A stretch of 64,000 nt of DNA from Tritrichomonas foetus (lineage: Eukaryota; Parabasalia; Tritrichomonadida; Tritrichomonadidae), in assembly GCA_001839685.1 (NCBI GenBank), contig MLAK01000882.1:76199-140198 (forward strand), written 5' to 3'. Made by a program: the position numbers and the translations under genes. Shown one piece after another: positions 30,973-39,499 of the stretch (position 1 is the first letter of the stretch; each line of letters opens with the position of its first letter). The notes below the pieces were generated by a model that saw only the letters and a list, made by a program, of their open reading frames with translations, ran no database searches and was not told the DNA's origin.

Positions 30973-31239
30973 TTAGCTTCTTACTTTTTTATTTGTGCCT
31001 TCCCGTCTTCTTTGAGCTTTTCTTCCTTTATTTTTATAATCTTCAGAGATAGATTGTTTGCAATAATTATTTTGCCTACTGCTATATAAGAAGATATCAA
31101 CATTTGGAAACGATTTGTCGGTGAAAGTTTGGTTGTAAACTACTATCTTCTTTTTATTTCGTATTTTTAATACATGTGTCGATAGAATAAATTTGACAGA
31201 CAACCTAAATACCACTTTTGATAAATGATGTGATTGCAT
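30973..31239 (-). CDS. Doubtful 88-aa frame, probable mobile-element remnant
   Basis: Begins with ATG and ends with a basic KGRKAQRRREGTNKKVRS tail. Its middle (YNQTFTDKSFPNVDIFLYSS) recurs at 36685-36747 as CNQTFTDRSFPNFDSFLYSS with conservative changes, so at least this segment derives from a repeated coding sequence. It may be the surviving end of a degenerate mobile-element gene rather than a host gene. No function is claimed. Confidence 0.3.
   Translation of the reverse strand: MQSHHLSKVVFRLSVKFILSTHVLKIRNKKKIVVYNQTFTDKSFPNVDIFLYSSRQNNYCKQSISEDYKNKGRKAQRRREGTNKKVRS
31077..31139 (-). repeat. NQTFTD dispersed repeat, copy A
   Basis: About 63 bases matching 36685-36747 in the same orientation at roughly nine positions in ten. 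On the minus strand both encode NQTFTD(K/R)SFPN(V/F)D(I/S)FLYSS. Confidence 0.7.
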
Positions 31240-31743
31240 TCAATTTCACTTCACTTGGAGAAAAGTTTTGCCAAAATAAACTCTATTCATTTAATTTGTT
31301 TTGAAGTTTGTTTTATACATTCTATCAAGCCATAACTATGGAAATGCAAATCAGCATGTTTTTTGAACACTCCTTTTATTTGGTTGTGTGAAAATACATG
31401 TGACTTCATTTTTGACACCTGACAGAATTGAATGAAATTCACTGACAGAATTGAATGATAATATTTTTGTTATTCTAATATCTTCATTAATTTATATTTA
31501 TTCAAGTTATTTTTATAAGATAAATAATTAAACAATTAGTTATCTTAATATAAAATTAATTTTATTATAAAATAACAATTAGAATATTAGTTATCATACT
31601 ATAAACTAATGGTTAACAATCTCATAGTTTTATACAATTTTGTTTTTTTGAGAGAATTGATGTTTTAGAAAACAAAATTTGTGAAGCATTTTTTCGCCTG
31701 TCTATTCAATTTGTGAACACTCGATTTTGCTGTTTTAATTGAT

Positions 31744-32859
31744 ATGGTTAAGTGCTCTATTCTTGGAGTTGTTGATTTTATATTCTTGTCGATTGTTTAT
31801 GGGTCAGCATTCGCAGCAATCAATGAAGGTCTCAAGTATTTCAGTGCCGGTTTTATTCAAATATTTCGCATGCTCTTTGGTTTCTGTTTTTGTCTCCTTG
31901 TTCTAATCATTAGACTCATTTTCTTTCCAAAGTACAGATCGATTGTCCTCGCTCACTTCAACGGTTGGGGCATTTTGCATATCATCATTGGCGGCTTGCT
32001 GAACCTTGGGATTCCTCACTGCTTAATCACAGTTGGCCAGGAATGGATCCCAGTTTATGGTGTTCAAGTCGTCCAGCCAATTGCTACGTCGATTGGAGCA
32101 ATTTTTGGTCATTTCGTCTTACCAGATGAACCATTTACACTCCAAAAATTGTTTTCATTAATTTTAGCATTATGTGGGGTTGTCTGTACATCTGTTCCTT
32201 CATTTATGACATCAAAATCTGATTCACCTCCTTCAAAGATTGGTTTTGGATTTTTCTTAGTTATAATTTCAATGTGTATGTTTGGAATAGCACCTGTTTA
32301 CTTTAAGTGGAAAGCACCCAACGCTGATGTGACTGTGAGTGCAACTGTTCAAACATTCGCATCAACAATTTGGGATGTTATTTGGTCACTTGGGTTTGAT
32401 GGACCAAAGAAAATGCACCAAATGACAAAGGATGCACCGGCTATTGCATGGATGTGGCCAGCCCTAACAGGAGTCCTTTCAACAGGTTTGGCCGTTCATG
32501 GCTTTTTGATTCTTCTGAAAGAAATTGGCGCATTTGGTTCAAATTTCATTCCTTTTGGTCAACTCATTGTTGGAATGATTATTTCTGTCGCTATTTTGAA
32601 GGAATGGAAAGATTATTCATGGTGGGAAATTTTATTATGCTCTATTGGCTTGCTTTTCATTTGCGGGTCACTGTTCGTCGGATTTTATGAAAAGAAAGGT
32701 ATTAAGAAAAATTCAGACTCTTCCTCAGATTCTAAAAGTGCGAATGCAAATGAAGACGACTTTGAAAGCAGCGAGAACGGCAGACTAGGCAACATAGGCA
32801 CTTCAAGCAGCAGCTCTGATGATGACTCAAAAGAAGGTTTAAATTGCCCAGAGTTATAA
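31744..32859 (+). CDS. Drug/metabolite transporter, EamA-type (DMT superfamily)
   Basis: 371 residues starting MVKCSILGVV. About ten hydrophobic spans in two five-helix repeats (the first starts at residue 6, the second near 165 with PSKIGFGFFLVIISMCMFG). Typical EamA features are the N-terminal SIVYGSAFAAINEGLKYFSAGFIQIFR segment (key: AFAAI...G..QIFRM), GHFVLPDEPFTL after span 4, and FGQLIVGMIISVAILKEW near the end, equivalent to the P-x-x-x-x-x-G-x-x-x-G-E/K block. The C-terminal 55 residues are a Ser/Asp/Glu-rich cytosolic tail. EamA carriers export or exchange small organic metabolites; the substrate cannot be inferred. Confidence 0.88.
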   Translation: MVKCSILGVVDFIFLSIVYGSAFAAINEGLKYFSAGFIQIFRMLFGFCFCLLVLIIRLIFFPKYRSIVLAHFNGWGILHIIIGGLLNLGIPHCLITVGQEWIPVYGVQVVQPIATSIGAIFGHFVLPDEPFTLQKLFSLILALCGVVCTSVPSFMTSKSDSPPSKIGFGFFLVIISMCMFGIAPVYFKWKAPNADVTVSATVQTFASTIWDVIWSLGFDGPKKMHQMTKDAPAIAWMWPALTGVLSTGLAVHGFLILLKEIGAFGSNFIPFGQLIVGMIISVAILKEWKDYSWWEILLCSIGLLFICGSLFVGFYEKKGIKKNSDSSSDSKSANANEDDFESSENGRLGNIGTSSSSSDDDSKEGLNCPEL

Positions 32860-33516
32860 ACCAATTTACTCATATTAGATACACCATGGTGTATGGGAGA
32901 GGAGAAAAAAAACATTTATATCAGTTTCAACTTGTTGCTGACAACACAAATTATAGCAGGCAACACTAAGAAAAAAAAAAAAAAAAAAAAAATCGTATTG
33001 AACAAAAAGCAGATACAATCAGTTAGTGGTCTTTATAAAGATCAGTGTTTTGTAACATGTTAGAAAAAATGATAAAAATCATATTAAGAATCATGTTTTT
33101 ATCAAATATTAATAGCACAAACAAGCTGCATTTCAGGCTGTAAGTTGAAACCATATAATTATATAATTATTATAGAAAAAAGTTATTAAAAACATAATAG
33201 AGCTTAATTTTTTAGGTAATTATTATTATTTTTTTATTTCCCAAAACATCGTCATTTTTTTGAATTAGAAATTGCTATTTTTCATTATCAGGGCCTATAA
33301 ATTAATTGCAATTAATTTTTGAATATATTCAATGTGAAACAGATAAAGATGAATTTAGAAATTAAATTTTCTGATATAGAAAAAAATAAAAAATCATTGT
33401 TATTAAGAAGCATAATACTAAAGAATAGACATTGTTTACATAAAAATAAATTTCTCTTGTTTGGAATCTAATTTCGGCTTCGGGATTCATTCTAACCGAA
33501 ACAAAATAAAAAAAAA
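32860..33516. other. Convergent intergenic region with palindrome and A22 tract
   Basis: Contains a perfect 14-base palindrome (TACACCATGGTGTA, 32880-32893) just after the transporter stop and a run of 22 A at 32971-32992. The rest is AT-rich. No gene seen. Confidence 0.5.
32880..32893. repeat. 14-bp perfect palindrome
   Basis: TACACCATGGTGTA lies 21 bases after the transporter stop. It could fold in the mRNA 3' end or be a chance feature. Confidence 0.4.
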
Positions 33517-33981
33517 TTATTTCTTTTTCGCAGCAGCTGCTTTAATTGGAGCAGCAGTTTTTTTGACTGCTGGCTTGGCAGCTGTAGTTTTTTTTGCAGC
33601 GGGTTTGGCCGCAGCTTTGGTCGCAGATGTTTTTGCTGCTGTGGGCGATTTGCTTGCTCCTGGTTTATAAGAAAGCAAACATCCTGACACTTTTACGGGA
33701 ATTTTTTCACCTGTCGTTGATAAAACTGCTTGCTCGCCTTTACCCAAAATAATATTTACAACCGCCGAATCATAGCGGCCAACAATGAATGACATAATTG
33801 CAACAGGTTTGGTTTTGTTAACTGAAATGCAGAGCGTTATTTTGCCAGACTGATTTGGCTGTTTGGAATCATTTTCGAGTGAGAGTCCGGTAATGTTTAG
33901 AATTGATCCTTCGGGGTATTTAACTGCGCATGGAACACCTGGTTGAACAATTGTTGACCAACACGAATTTTTCGAAGCCAT
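33517..33981 (-). CDS. Nucleoplasmin-like protein with histone H1-like basic tail
   Basis: 154 residues from the ATG at 33981 (MASKNS). Residues about 5-95 follow the nucleoplasmin-like fold found in Fpr3/Fpr4/FKBP46 and HD2-type proteins: CWSTIVQPGVPCAVKYPEGSIL, ITGLSLEND, then strands ending GEQAVLSTTGEKIPVKVSG. Residues 105-154 are an Ala/Lys/Pro/Thr-rich tail with AKK and PAVKKTA repeats, like linker histone tails, so it should bind nucleic acid or chromatin. No FKBP peptidyl-prolyl isomerase domain follows, unlike Fpr4. It is probably a nuclear or nucleolar histone chaperone (inference). An Inr-like TCACTT lies on the coding strand 18 bases upstream of the ATG. Confidence 0.7.
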   Translation of the reverse strand: MASKNSCWSTIVQPGVPCAVKYPEGSILNITGLSLENDSKQPNQSGKITLCISVNKTKPVAIMSFIVGRYDSAVVNIILGKGEQAVLSTTGEKIPVKVSGCLLSYKPGASKSPTAAKTSATKAAAKPAAKKTTAAKPAVKKTAAPIKAAAAKKK

Positions 33982-33998
33982 TTCTAACAAATTTCGAA

Positions 33999-34004
33999 AA
34001 GTGA
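33999..34004 (-). promoter_or_regulatory. Candidate Inr of nucleoplasmin-like gene
   Basis: Reads TCACTT on the minus strand, matching TCAY(T/A), about 20 bases before the chosen ATG at 33981. Confidence 0.4.
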
Positions 34005-34257
34005 CGGTTTAGAAATTCCTTTCAAAATTCAGAAAAATAAAAATGAAAACTTCAACTCATCGGATTTCATTTGATTGATATTCTCTAGAACAGACACAAA
34101 ACCAGGATCACATATAAGTTAAAAAAGAAGAGTATTTTTAGACTCGGCTTATTTATTTGTATTACATTTTTTTTTTGAATCGCAACAAACAGCGCGAATA
34201 AATCTTATTTTTCTATTCTACTTATTTTTTTTTTTTTTAAAGATGTTCTACAATATT

Positions 34258-35487
34258 TCAAACTTTAATTAAGTCATCATCTAATTCTGCATTTTGATTT
34301 TGATTTTCTGGGTTTTCTAGGTTTTGGTTTTCTTGTTGATTTTGCACAAAATTTTCTATGCTTTTATTTTCTTGGTTTTTATTTTCATCTTCCTCTTCCT
34401 CCTTTTTCTTTTTTTCAGCTTCTGGATCAATTTCAGGGGTAGCATCCATTGGCGGGAAAAGGTTTCCAGGAAGTGGCTTTTCTTCTTTATTATTTTCTAT
34501 TGTTTTCCCACTCAGTCCTTCTTTTTTCTGAAGGGCAGGCGGTTCATTATTTGCTTTTTCAGCTTCTTCGTTATTTGCTTTATTTCTCAGTCCAAAAGCT
34601 GTATACATTATTATACCAACCATTGAGATTACCATACCTGCTGCTGTTTTGACTAATTGAGATGTTGATTGCCCTTTCGTTGGAGGGAATAAAATAAAGC
34701 CTGATAAAAGGATTAGAATCGTTTTTACATGTCCGACAACTTGGTAAGTGAGTGCAGATGTTTTTCCGATAATTCCAAAACAACTCACATTTACACCAAC
34801 AGCAAAAAGTGCTGTCATGACGATAAAAATCAATTCAATTTGTGAAAATTGATGTTGAAGAATTGAATGTGATGGATTGATGAATTCAGTAACAATTGCT
34901 GTCAATAAACAGAGCACAAATTGAGGGAAAGCAGTAGCATGTTGTAATTGAGGGCCAGACATAGAAAATTCTTTTTGATCTGAACCAGCTCCTATTTGGA
35001 AACAGGCCGTTGACGCAACTGCAATTGAAGCTATAATTGTTCCCCAGAGATTCAATTCGACATCATTGACCGAATATAAACCAACTCCAGTGAGGAGAAT
35101 CGAAAGCGATATCAAAATATTCAACGGTGTTTTGGTCTGTTTCGCAATAAAATTGTAAACAACGATTGCTGGAATACAGCATAATTTTGAAAGTTGATAA
35201 AAACCGACAGAATTCCTTGCGAGATTGAAATTCATAAATACAACAGAAGCAACACCGAAAGCAGCGAGCTTCCAACGGGCACTGACTGGATATTGAGGTG
35301 CTCTTTCAAAAAGTCCCATTCGGCACATAATTTCGAGGAGGGTATAAGTCACGATAAAATGGAAGGCGGTGAGAGTCGTCATATAATCGAAATTAAAAGT
35401 TCGTGTGACATATTTATTGAGACTGATGAGGACTGTGGAAAAGAAAATACTACTGATGATCCAGCCGAGTGCGACAAGATTCACCAT
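34258..35487 (-). CDS. TPT-family nucleotide-sugar/phosphate transporter (SLC35E-like)
   Basis: 409 residues. About ten membrane spans cover residues 5-300. Family-specific elements are the N-terminal GWIISSIFFSTVLISLNKYV (compare the V-x-x-NK start of SLC35E and plant TPT proteins), LTAFHFIVTYTLL, and NFNLARNSVGFYQLSKLCCIPAIV, which matches the N-x-S-L-x-x-N-S-V-x-x-Y-Q-x-x-K block of SLC35E3-like carriers. The second half has the Lys-containing VGHVKTILILLSGFILF element. The final 100 residues are Glu/Asn/Gln-rich and low in complexity, probably cytosolic. Such carriers exchange nucleotide sugars or phosphorylated sugars across Golgi/ER membranes. The substrate is not deducible. Confidence 0.9.
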   Translation of the reverse strand: MVNLVALGWIISSIFFSTVLISLNKYVTRTFNFDYMTTLTAFHFIVTYTLLEIMCRMGLFERAPQYPVSARWKLAAFGVASVVFMNFNLARNSVGFYQLSKLCCIPAIVVYNFIAKQTKTPLNILISLSILLTGVGLYSVNDVELNLWGTIIASIAVASTACFQIGAGSDQKEFSMSGPQLQHATAFPQFVLCLLTAIVTEFINPSHSILQHQFSQIELIFIVMTALFAVGVNVSCFGIIGKTSALTYQVVGHVKTILILLSGFILFPPTKGQSTSQLVKTAAGMVISMVGIIMYTAFGLRNKANNEEAEKANNEPPALQKKEGLSGKTIENNKEEKPLPGNLFPPMDATPEIDPEAEKKKKEEEEDENKNQENKSIENFVQNQQENQNLENPENQNQNAELDDDLIKV

Positions 35488-35776
35488 TTTGGATGTATCG
35501 TCTCAAAATATTCAATTTTTATTTGTCCAAACAGTTTGTATAATAAACTATTCAATATGCTGACAAAATACAAATTGAATGAATGGCCATGTAAACATGG
35601 AAAAAGTTGTCATGAGAAACAAATAACAAAAATCATTTTGGATATCACCTTTTTCGTTTGCGACAATTCTGGAAAAACAGATTCTTTAAAAAGGCCTAAA
35701 AATCAATTCGGAATTCTTACAAAATAATCACTTCAAATAACCAAAACCATTTTTTTGAAGTCGAAATAATGTATAA

Positions 35777-36756
35777 ACAGAAGTGTGCAACCAACCGTTT
35801 ACTAAAAAAAAGTGAAATTTCTGACTGTTATNTTTTCATGAATATTCAAGATTATCTTATAAGACTCATAAATTAAGAAGAGCATTTAGGATACTATTGT
35901 CCTTGAAAAGCAGCTTGTCTAAAATTTTCGGTGATGAGAATTATTCATCAAAAATGAATAAATTATTGATTAAGAGAGCTTATTAAATATACTTTATAAT
36001 TTTATTTTATTGAGGAAATTTGGTCACAAAAATCTGAATCTCGAAATTTCACCGACAACTTTTTTTGTTATTTTTGGTACTAGAATAATTCTGTTTGCTC
36101 TTTATGATGATGGAATAAAAACACCAAACATTTCTAGGCGTTTTCGAGATATGATTCATCGCGAGAAATGGGTGATTCGACAAAGGTCAAAACCACTAAT
36201 AGAAGATTTATTTGCGTGCAGATGTGAGTAGTGATGATGCAAGTATGCCGCTTATTGAAGAGAGGCCGAAATATGAAACTTTTATCATTTTCTTAACGTA
36301 TTTTACTCACAAAAGTATGTGCATGGTGAAAAATATAGGTGAAAATTCATATTCCAGATATCTCTAGATATTATCAGTATTGTGTGGATATATTGAATAT
36401 TTATTGCCTTTGATAAAATAAAAGCATATTTAGATAGTTATATAGAATCAATACCTTCGGAATAAAGAAATATCATTTAATTAAAAGGTTTAATGATTGA
36501 ATAAATTACCAGTTTTTGTAAGAATAAACGTATGGAATTCTTTCAAACTGACACATTTTTTAAAAATGTGCATGGTAAAATTATTTGACCTAATTTCTTC
36601 ACAAAAATTTATTCATTTGAATGAAATTTCGTTTCTCGATAATTCCTAGACAGATTTTCCCGAAGTATGGTTTATTTTATTATACTACTGCTATATAAGA
36701 AGCTGTCAAAATTTGGGAACGATCTGTCGGTGAAAGTTTGGTTGCACACTTCTGTA
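35777..36756. mobile_element. Candidate 980-bp element bounded by 18-bp inverted repeats
   Basis: ACAGAAGTGTGCAACCAA at 35777-35794 is the exact reverse complement of TTGGTTGCACACTTCTGT at 36739-36756. No intact gene lies between. A short TTG-start frame (36010-36231; YDDGIKTPNISRRFRDM) and the NQTFTD peptide at the right end look like decayed coding sequence. It could be a degenerate transposon with its ends preserved. No clear target duplication was found. Confidence 0.5.
36685..36747 (-). repeat. NQTFTD dispersed repeat, copy B
   Basis: Second copy of the 63-base repeat at 31077-31139. Its minus strand encodes CNQTFTDRSFPNFDSFLYSS, then meets a stop after a few codons. It overlaps the right inverted end of the 980-bp candidate element, which links the repeated peptide with that element. 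Confidence 0.65.
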
Positions 36757-36758
36757 TA

Positions 36759-36783
36759 AACTGGTTGTAAAAAGTCAGTAGTG
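36759..36783. repeat. Left terminal inverted repeat of 757-bp element
   Basis: 25 bases, exact reverse complement of 37491-37515, preceded by the TA dinucleotide. Confidence 0.85.
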
Positions 36784-37490
36784 CCTTTGAATAAAAATAA
36801 GCGAAAAAATTATTTTTTCAAAATAAAAGTTTCAAGGCAAAAAAAAATTACTCAGAAAAACTTAATGACATAAATTTATTTAAGTAGTTTACGCNNCTCC
36901 CTTTTTTCCGCTTCTAATTGACCTAAAATAGACCTTAAATATTCGGTTATTAGAAAGTTTGGGTTTGCATTAAATATCATCAATTAATGGTAAAATTTGT
37001 ACAATTAGTAATTCNATCATAATGAGAATTCCACATTTGCTCTACTAAGAAAAAATAGCGGTTTTTCATCGGATTCGCAGATTTTCTCTCGAGCATTGCC
37101 GCAGTGGTCTTTTATTTTGTCCACCTGTGAAATTATGATTTCATCTCCACCTTCATCTTCTGAAATTGGCGTCACAGTAAATTCAGGAATTCTTGCGATG
37201 ACAAAATTCGGTTAATTGCTGTTCCGTTACTTGTTAAAGTTAATTTGATTCGAGGATTGAAGCCACTTACAAGGTGATCGCCCTAACGAATGGTCATTTG
37301 TTCGCCTTGCAAAACGGCNGAAAGTCGTGAAGGGCTAACTTTTAAGATTGCTTGTATCTCCCTATGCGAATGCCCACCGTTACGGAGAAAAATAATTGAT
37401 TAATCGATCTTGCTCTGGCTTTGCGAATACGTCTTCAAAATTTTTGGTTTGTCTCAGAAGGTCAATAGCTTGACACTTTTTTATTTTGAC

Positions 37491-37515
37491 CACTACTGAC
37501 TTTTTACAACCAGTT
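37491..37515. repeat. Right terminal inverted repeat of 757-bp element
   Basis: 25 bases, exact reverse complement of 36759-36783, followed by the TA dinucleotide. Confidence 0.85.
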
Positions 37516-37758
37516 TAATTAAATTAGCATACAAATATTCAATCTCTTATGAAAAAGTTAATATGAGCAACAGATCTGTATTTTTCAGTAGCAAGGTTTT
37601 TTTTCTTCTCATTATTGATGAAAAGCGCGCCTTTTCTTTAGGAATGGTTTCATGATATGGGTTGAGTTATTTTGGTTCATGAGGGAATAATAGGAAAGTG
37701 AAGAGAAAGATTGAAAAAGTGAGAAATTGTGATAAGAAATTTAGTATATTGATGGGAT

Positions 37759-39499
37759 ATGTTAACAATTATCTGGTTGATTGGATTAGCATCTGCAACA
37801 TGTTCAGTTCCTGATTGTGAACAATGTGATTCATCTGACCCTAAAATTTGTCAGAAATGTTCAAATGGATTTCATTTAGAAGCTGGTGGTTCTGCATGTA
37901 CAGCATGTAAATACTTACCATGTTACCAACACAAATGATAAAACATTCGAAATTGGTCTTGAATGTCGACCAAAGGATGGACCTCAAATTGATCAATGTT
38001 TAATTCATGAATCACTAGTTAATTCCCAGTCATTAATTTGCGTTTTATGCGATGATAAATATGAATCTAATGAAGATGGTACAAAATGCAGTTTAATTAC
38101 TTATGAATGTCCTGATAATAGCCAATTTCCTGAATTTGTTGGCCGCTCTGAATGTAATGCAAAATGTGATGATCAATCATCAATTGAAAGTATTGAATGT
38201 GTAACTTGTAAAGTAAATTATACTTTCAACACAACAACAAAAAGATGTGTTCTCATTGAAACGCCATTTGAAACAAAATTTTAGACAGAATCAATTCATG
38301 CTACATCTTTTCAAATAACTTCAGATCCACTTGATCAAATTTCTATGACAGAAACTATTTTACTATATAATATTACGTCAACCAGTACAAGTTCTTCATC
38401 CAATGAAGATATTAATGAAATTCTTCCATCTTCTCATCAAATTGATATTACAATTCCAGGTTTGAATCAAAGCTCCACAGAATTAGACATTCGTACGCCA
38501 AATGAAACAGAAAAAGATCTTTCAAAAGATTTTGTTGTAAAAATTGGTCAAAGCAATGTAGTTATTTTTAATGACAGTGGTGCATCTAACCTTTACTTCG
38601 AATCACAAGATACCAATCTTAATATCACCTTTAAATCATCTAATGAAGATACAACCACTATGGTTGGTATCTTTGCTAAAAATGAAACAACAATAACTAT
38701 TGGAAGCCATAATATTCATCTAAATCTTCAAGGAAATGGAAATGTTAATTTATTAACTACAGATAATTTTGAGACTGTTACAATTTTAACAACAACAATA
38801 GATAACGAGGCATTAACAATTAATTCTATTCATAAAGTTGTTGTTAAACAAATGTCTTTGTACAGAACAACAGCGTTTATAACATCTGGAGAAACCCTAG
38901 TTAGCATCAATGTTGTAAAAGTTCAGCAAGGTTCATCTCCAGCATTGTCCAAATACCATATTGTGGAAGAGATTTTAGTTGGAGTGAATGCTTCGTTAAC
39001 ACTGTCTAGTGATGTTGATATTTCTAGTACCTCTGTCAATATTTCTGCTCCAAATATTTCTCTTTCTTCACGAAATTCCTTTTTATTTCTTAGAGAAGAT
39101 CCAACACCACCATCGAAAATCAATGTTGTTCCAGGACAATTGAATACTTACTTGGCTGACGAACCAGAAAATGAATTTCCAGTAGAAAAGAAATTTATGA
39201 TAGTATCTGGGATTTCAAACTGTGCCGAATGGAAAGGTACTGCTCACATTGATGATCCAAGCTATCAATCAATAAAATGTGTCAAGATTGAAGGCACTAA
39301 TTTGGAACAACTTGTAGTTTCATCAAATTCACAATCAAACAATAAACTTGCTCCATGTGCCATTGCTGGTATTTTAGCTGTATGTGTAGTAGTTGTTGCT
39401 ATTATTGCAGGTGTTTCTATTTGTGTGTCCAAGAAGAAGAATCAATCATTAGGAATTGAATCTTCATTTGGAGATGAGTTTGATTCAATTGCAATTTAA
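37759..39499 (+). pseudogene. Broken cysteine-rich type I surface protein gene
   Basis: The ATG at 37759 opens a signal peptide (MLTIIWLIGLASA) and a Cys-rich, EGF/furin-like start (DCEQCDSSDPKICQKC). This frame stops at about 37938. The same style of Cys-rich sequence continues in the next frame from about 37886 to a TAG at 38282-38284, after which that frame is open again to 39499. The last part is Ser/Thr/Asn-rich, with several potential N-glycosylation sites, a membrane span (CAIAGILAVCVVVVAIIAGV) and a tail KKKNQSLGIESSFGDEFDSI. So one frameshift and one stop interrupt an otherwise complete type I surface protein of a style common in trichomonads. Either a recent pseudogene or two sequencing errors in a draft. 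Confidence 0.75.

Larger units (their letters stand above)
30353..31743. other. Intergenic region with a dispersed coding-like repeat
   Basis: About 1.4 kb, AT-rich. It holds copy A of the NQTFTD repeat (31077-31139) within a short minus-strand frame (30973-31239), and a 17-base direct duplication (CTGACAGAATTGAATGA) near 31420-31457. No other gene seen. Confidence 0.45.
36759..37515 (-). mobile_element. 757-bp Tc1/mariner-like element with perfect TIRs and TA flanks
   Basis: AACTGGTTGTAAAAAGTCAG plus TAGTG (36759-36783) is the exact reverse complement of 37491-37515, and both ends are flanked by TA (36757-36758, 37516-37517), the target duplication of Tc1/mariner/pogo-type elements. The minus strand carries broken frames: FEDVFAKPEQDRLINYF, then in another frame GGHSHREIQAILKVSPSRL, which looks like a helix-turn-helix, then a segment ending SDEKPLFFLSRANVEF. 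At least two frame changes and stops mean no functional protein, though Ns at 37015 and 37319 could cause some. It is too short for a full transposase, so internally deleted or non-autonomous. Confidence 0.8.
35488..37758. other. Accessory island: nested inverted-repeat elements
   Basis: About 2.3 kb with no intact gene. It contains an 18-base inverted repeat pair (35777 and 36739), the coding-like NQTFTD repeat copy B and the 757-bp TA-flanked element. It has several single Ns (near 35832, 36895-36896, 37015, 37319), so frames may be affected by sequence errors. Confidence 0.6.

Noticed and set aside
32971..32992. A22 tract after the EamA transporter gene, considered as a retroposed poly(A) tail
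   Set aside because: No target duplication and the transporter has normal flanks; homopolymer runs are common in these spacers.
35194..35727. Plus-strand 177-residue frame opposite the TPT transporter start
   Set aside because: It mostly overlaps the antisense of the well-supported transporter and has no domain or codon support of its own.
36010..36231. 73-residue frame with ISRRFRDM
   Set aside because: TTG start, inside a decayed element; kept only as possible remnant coding sequence and not as a gene.
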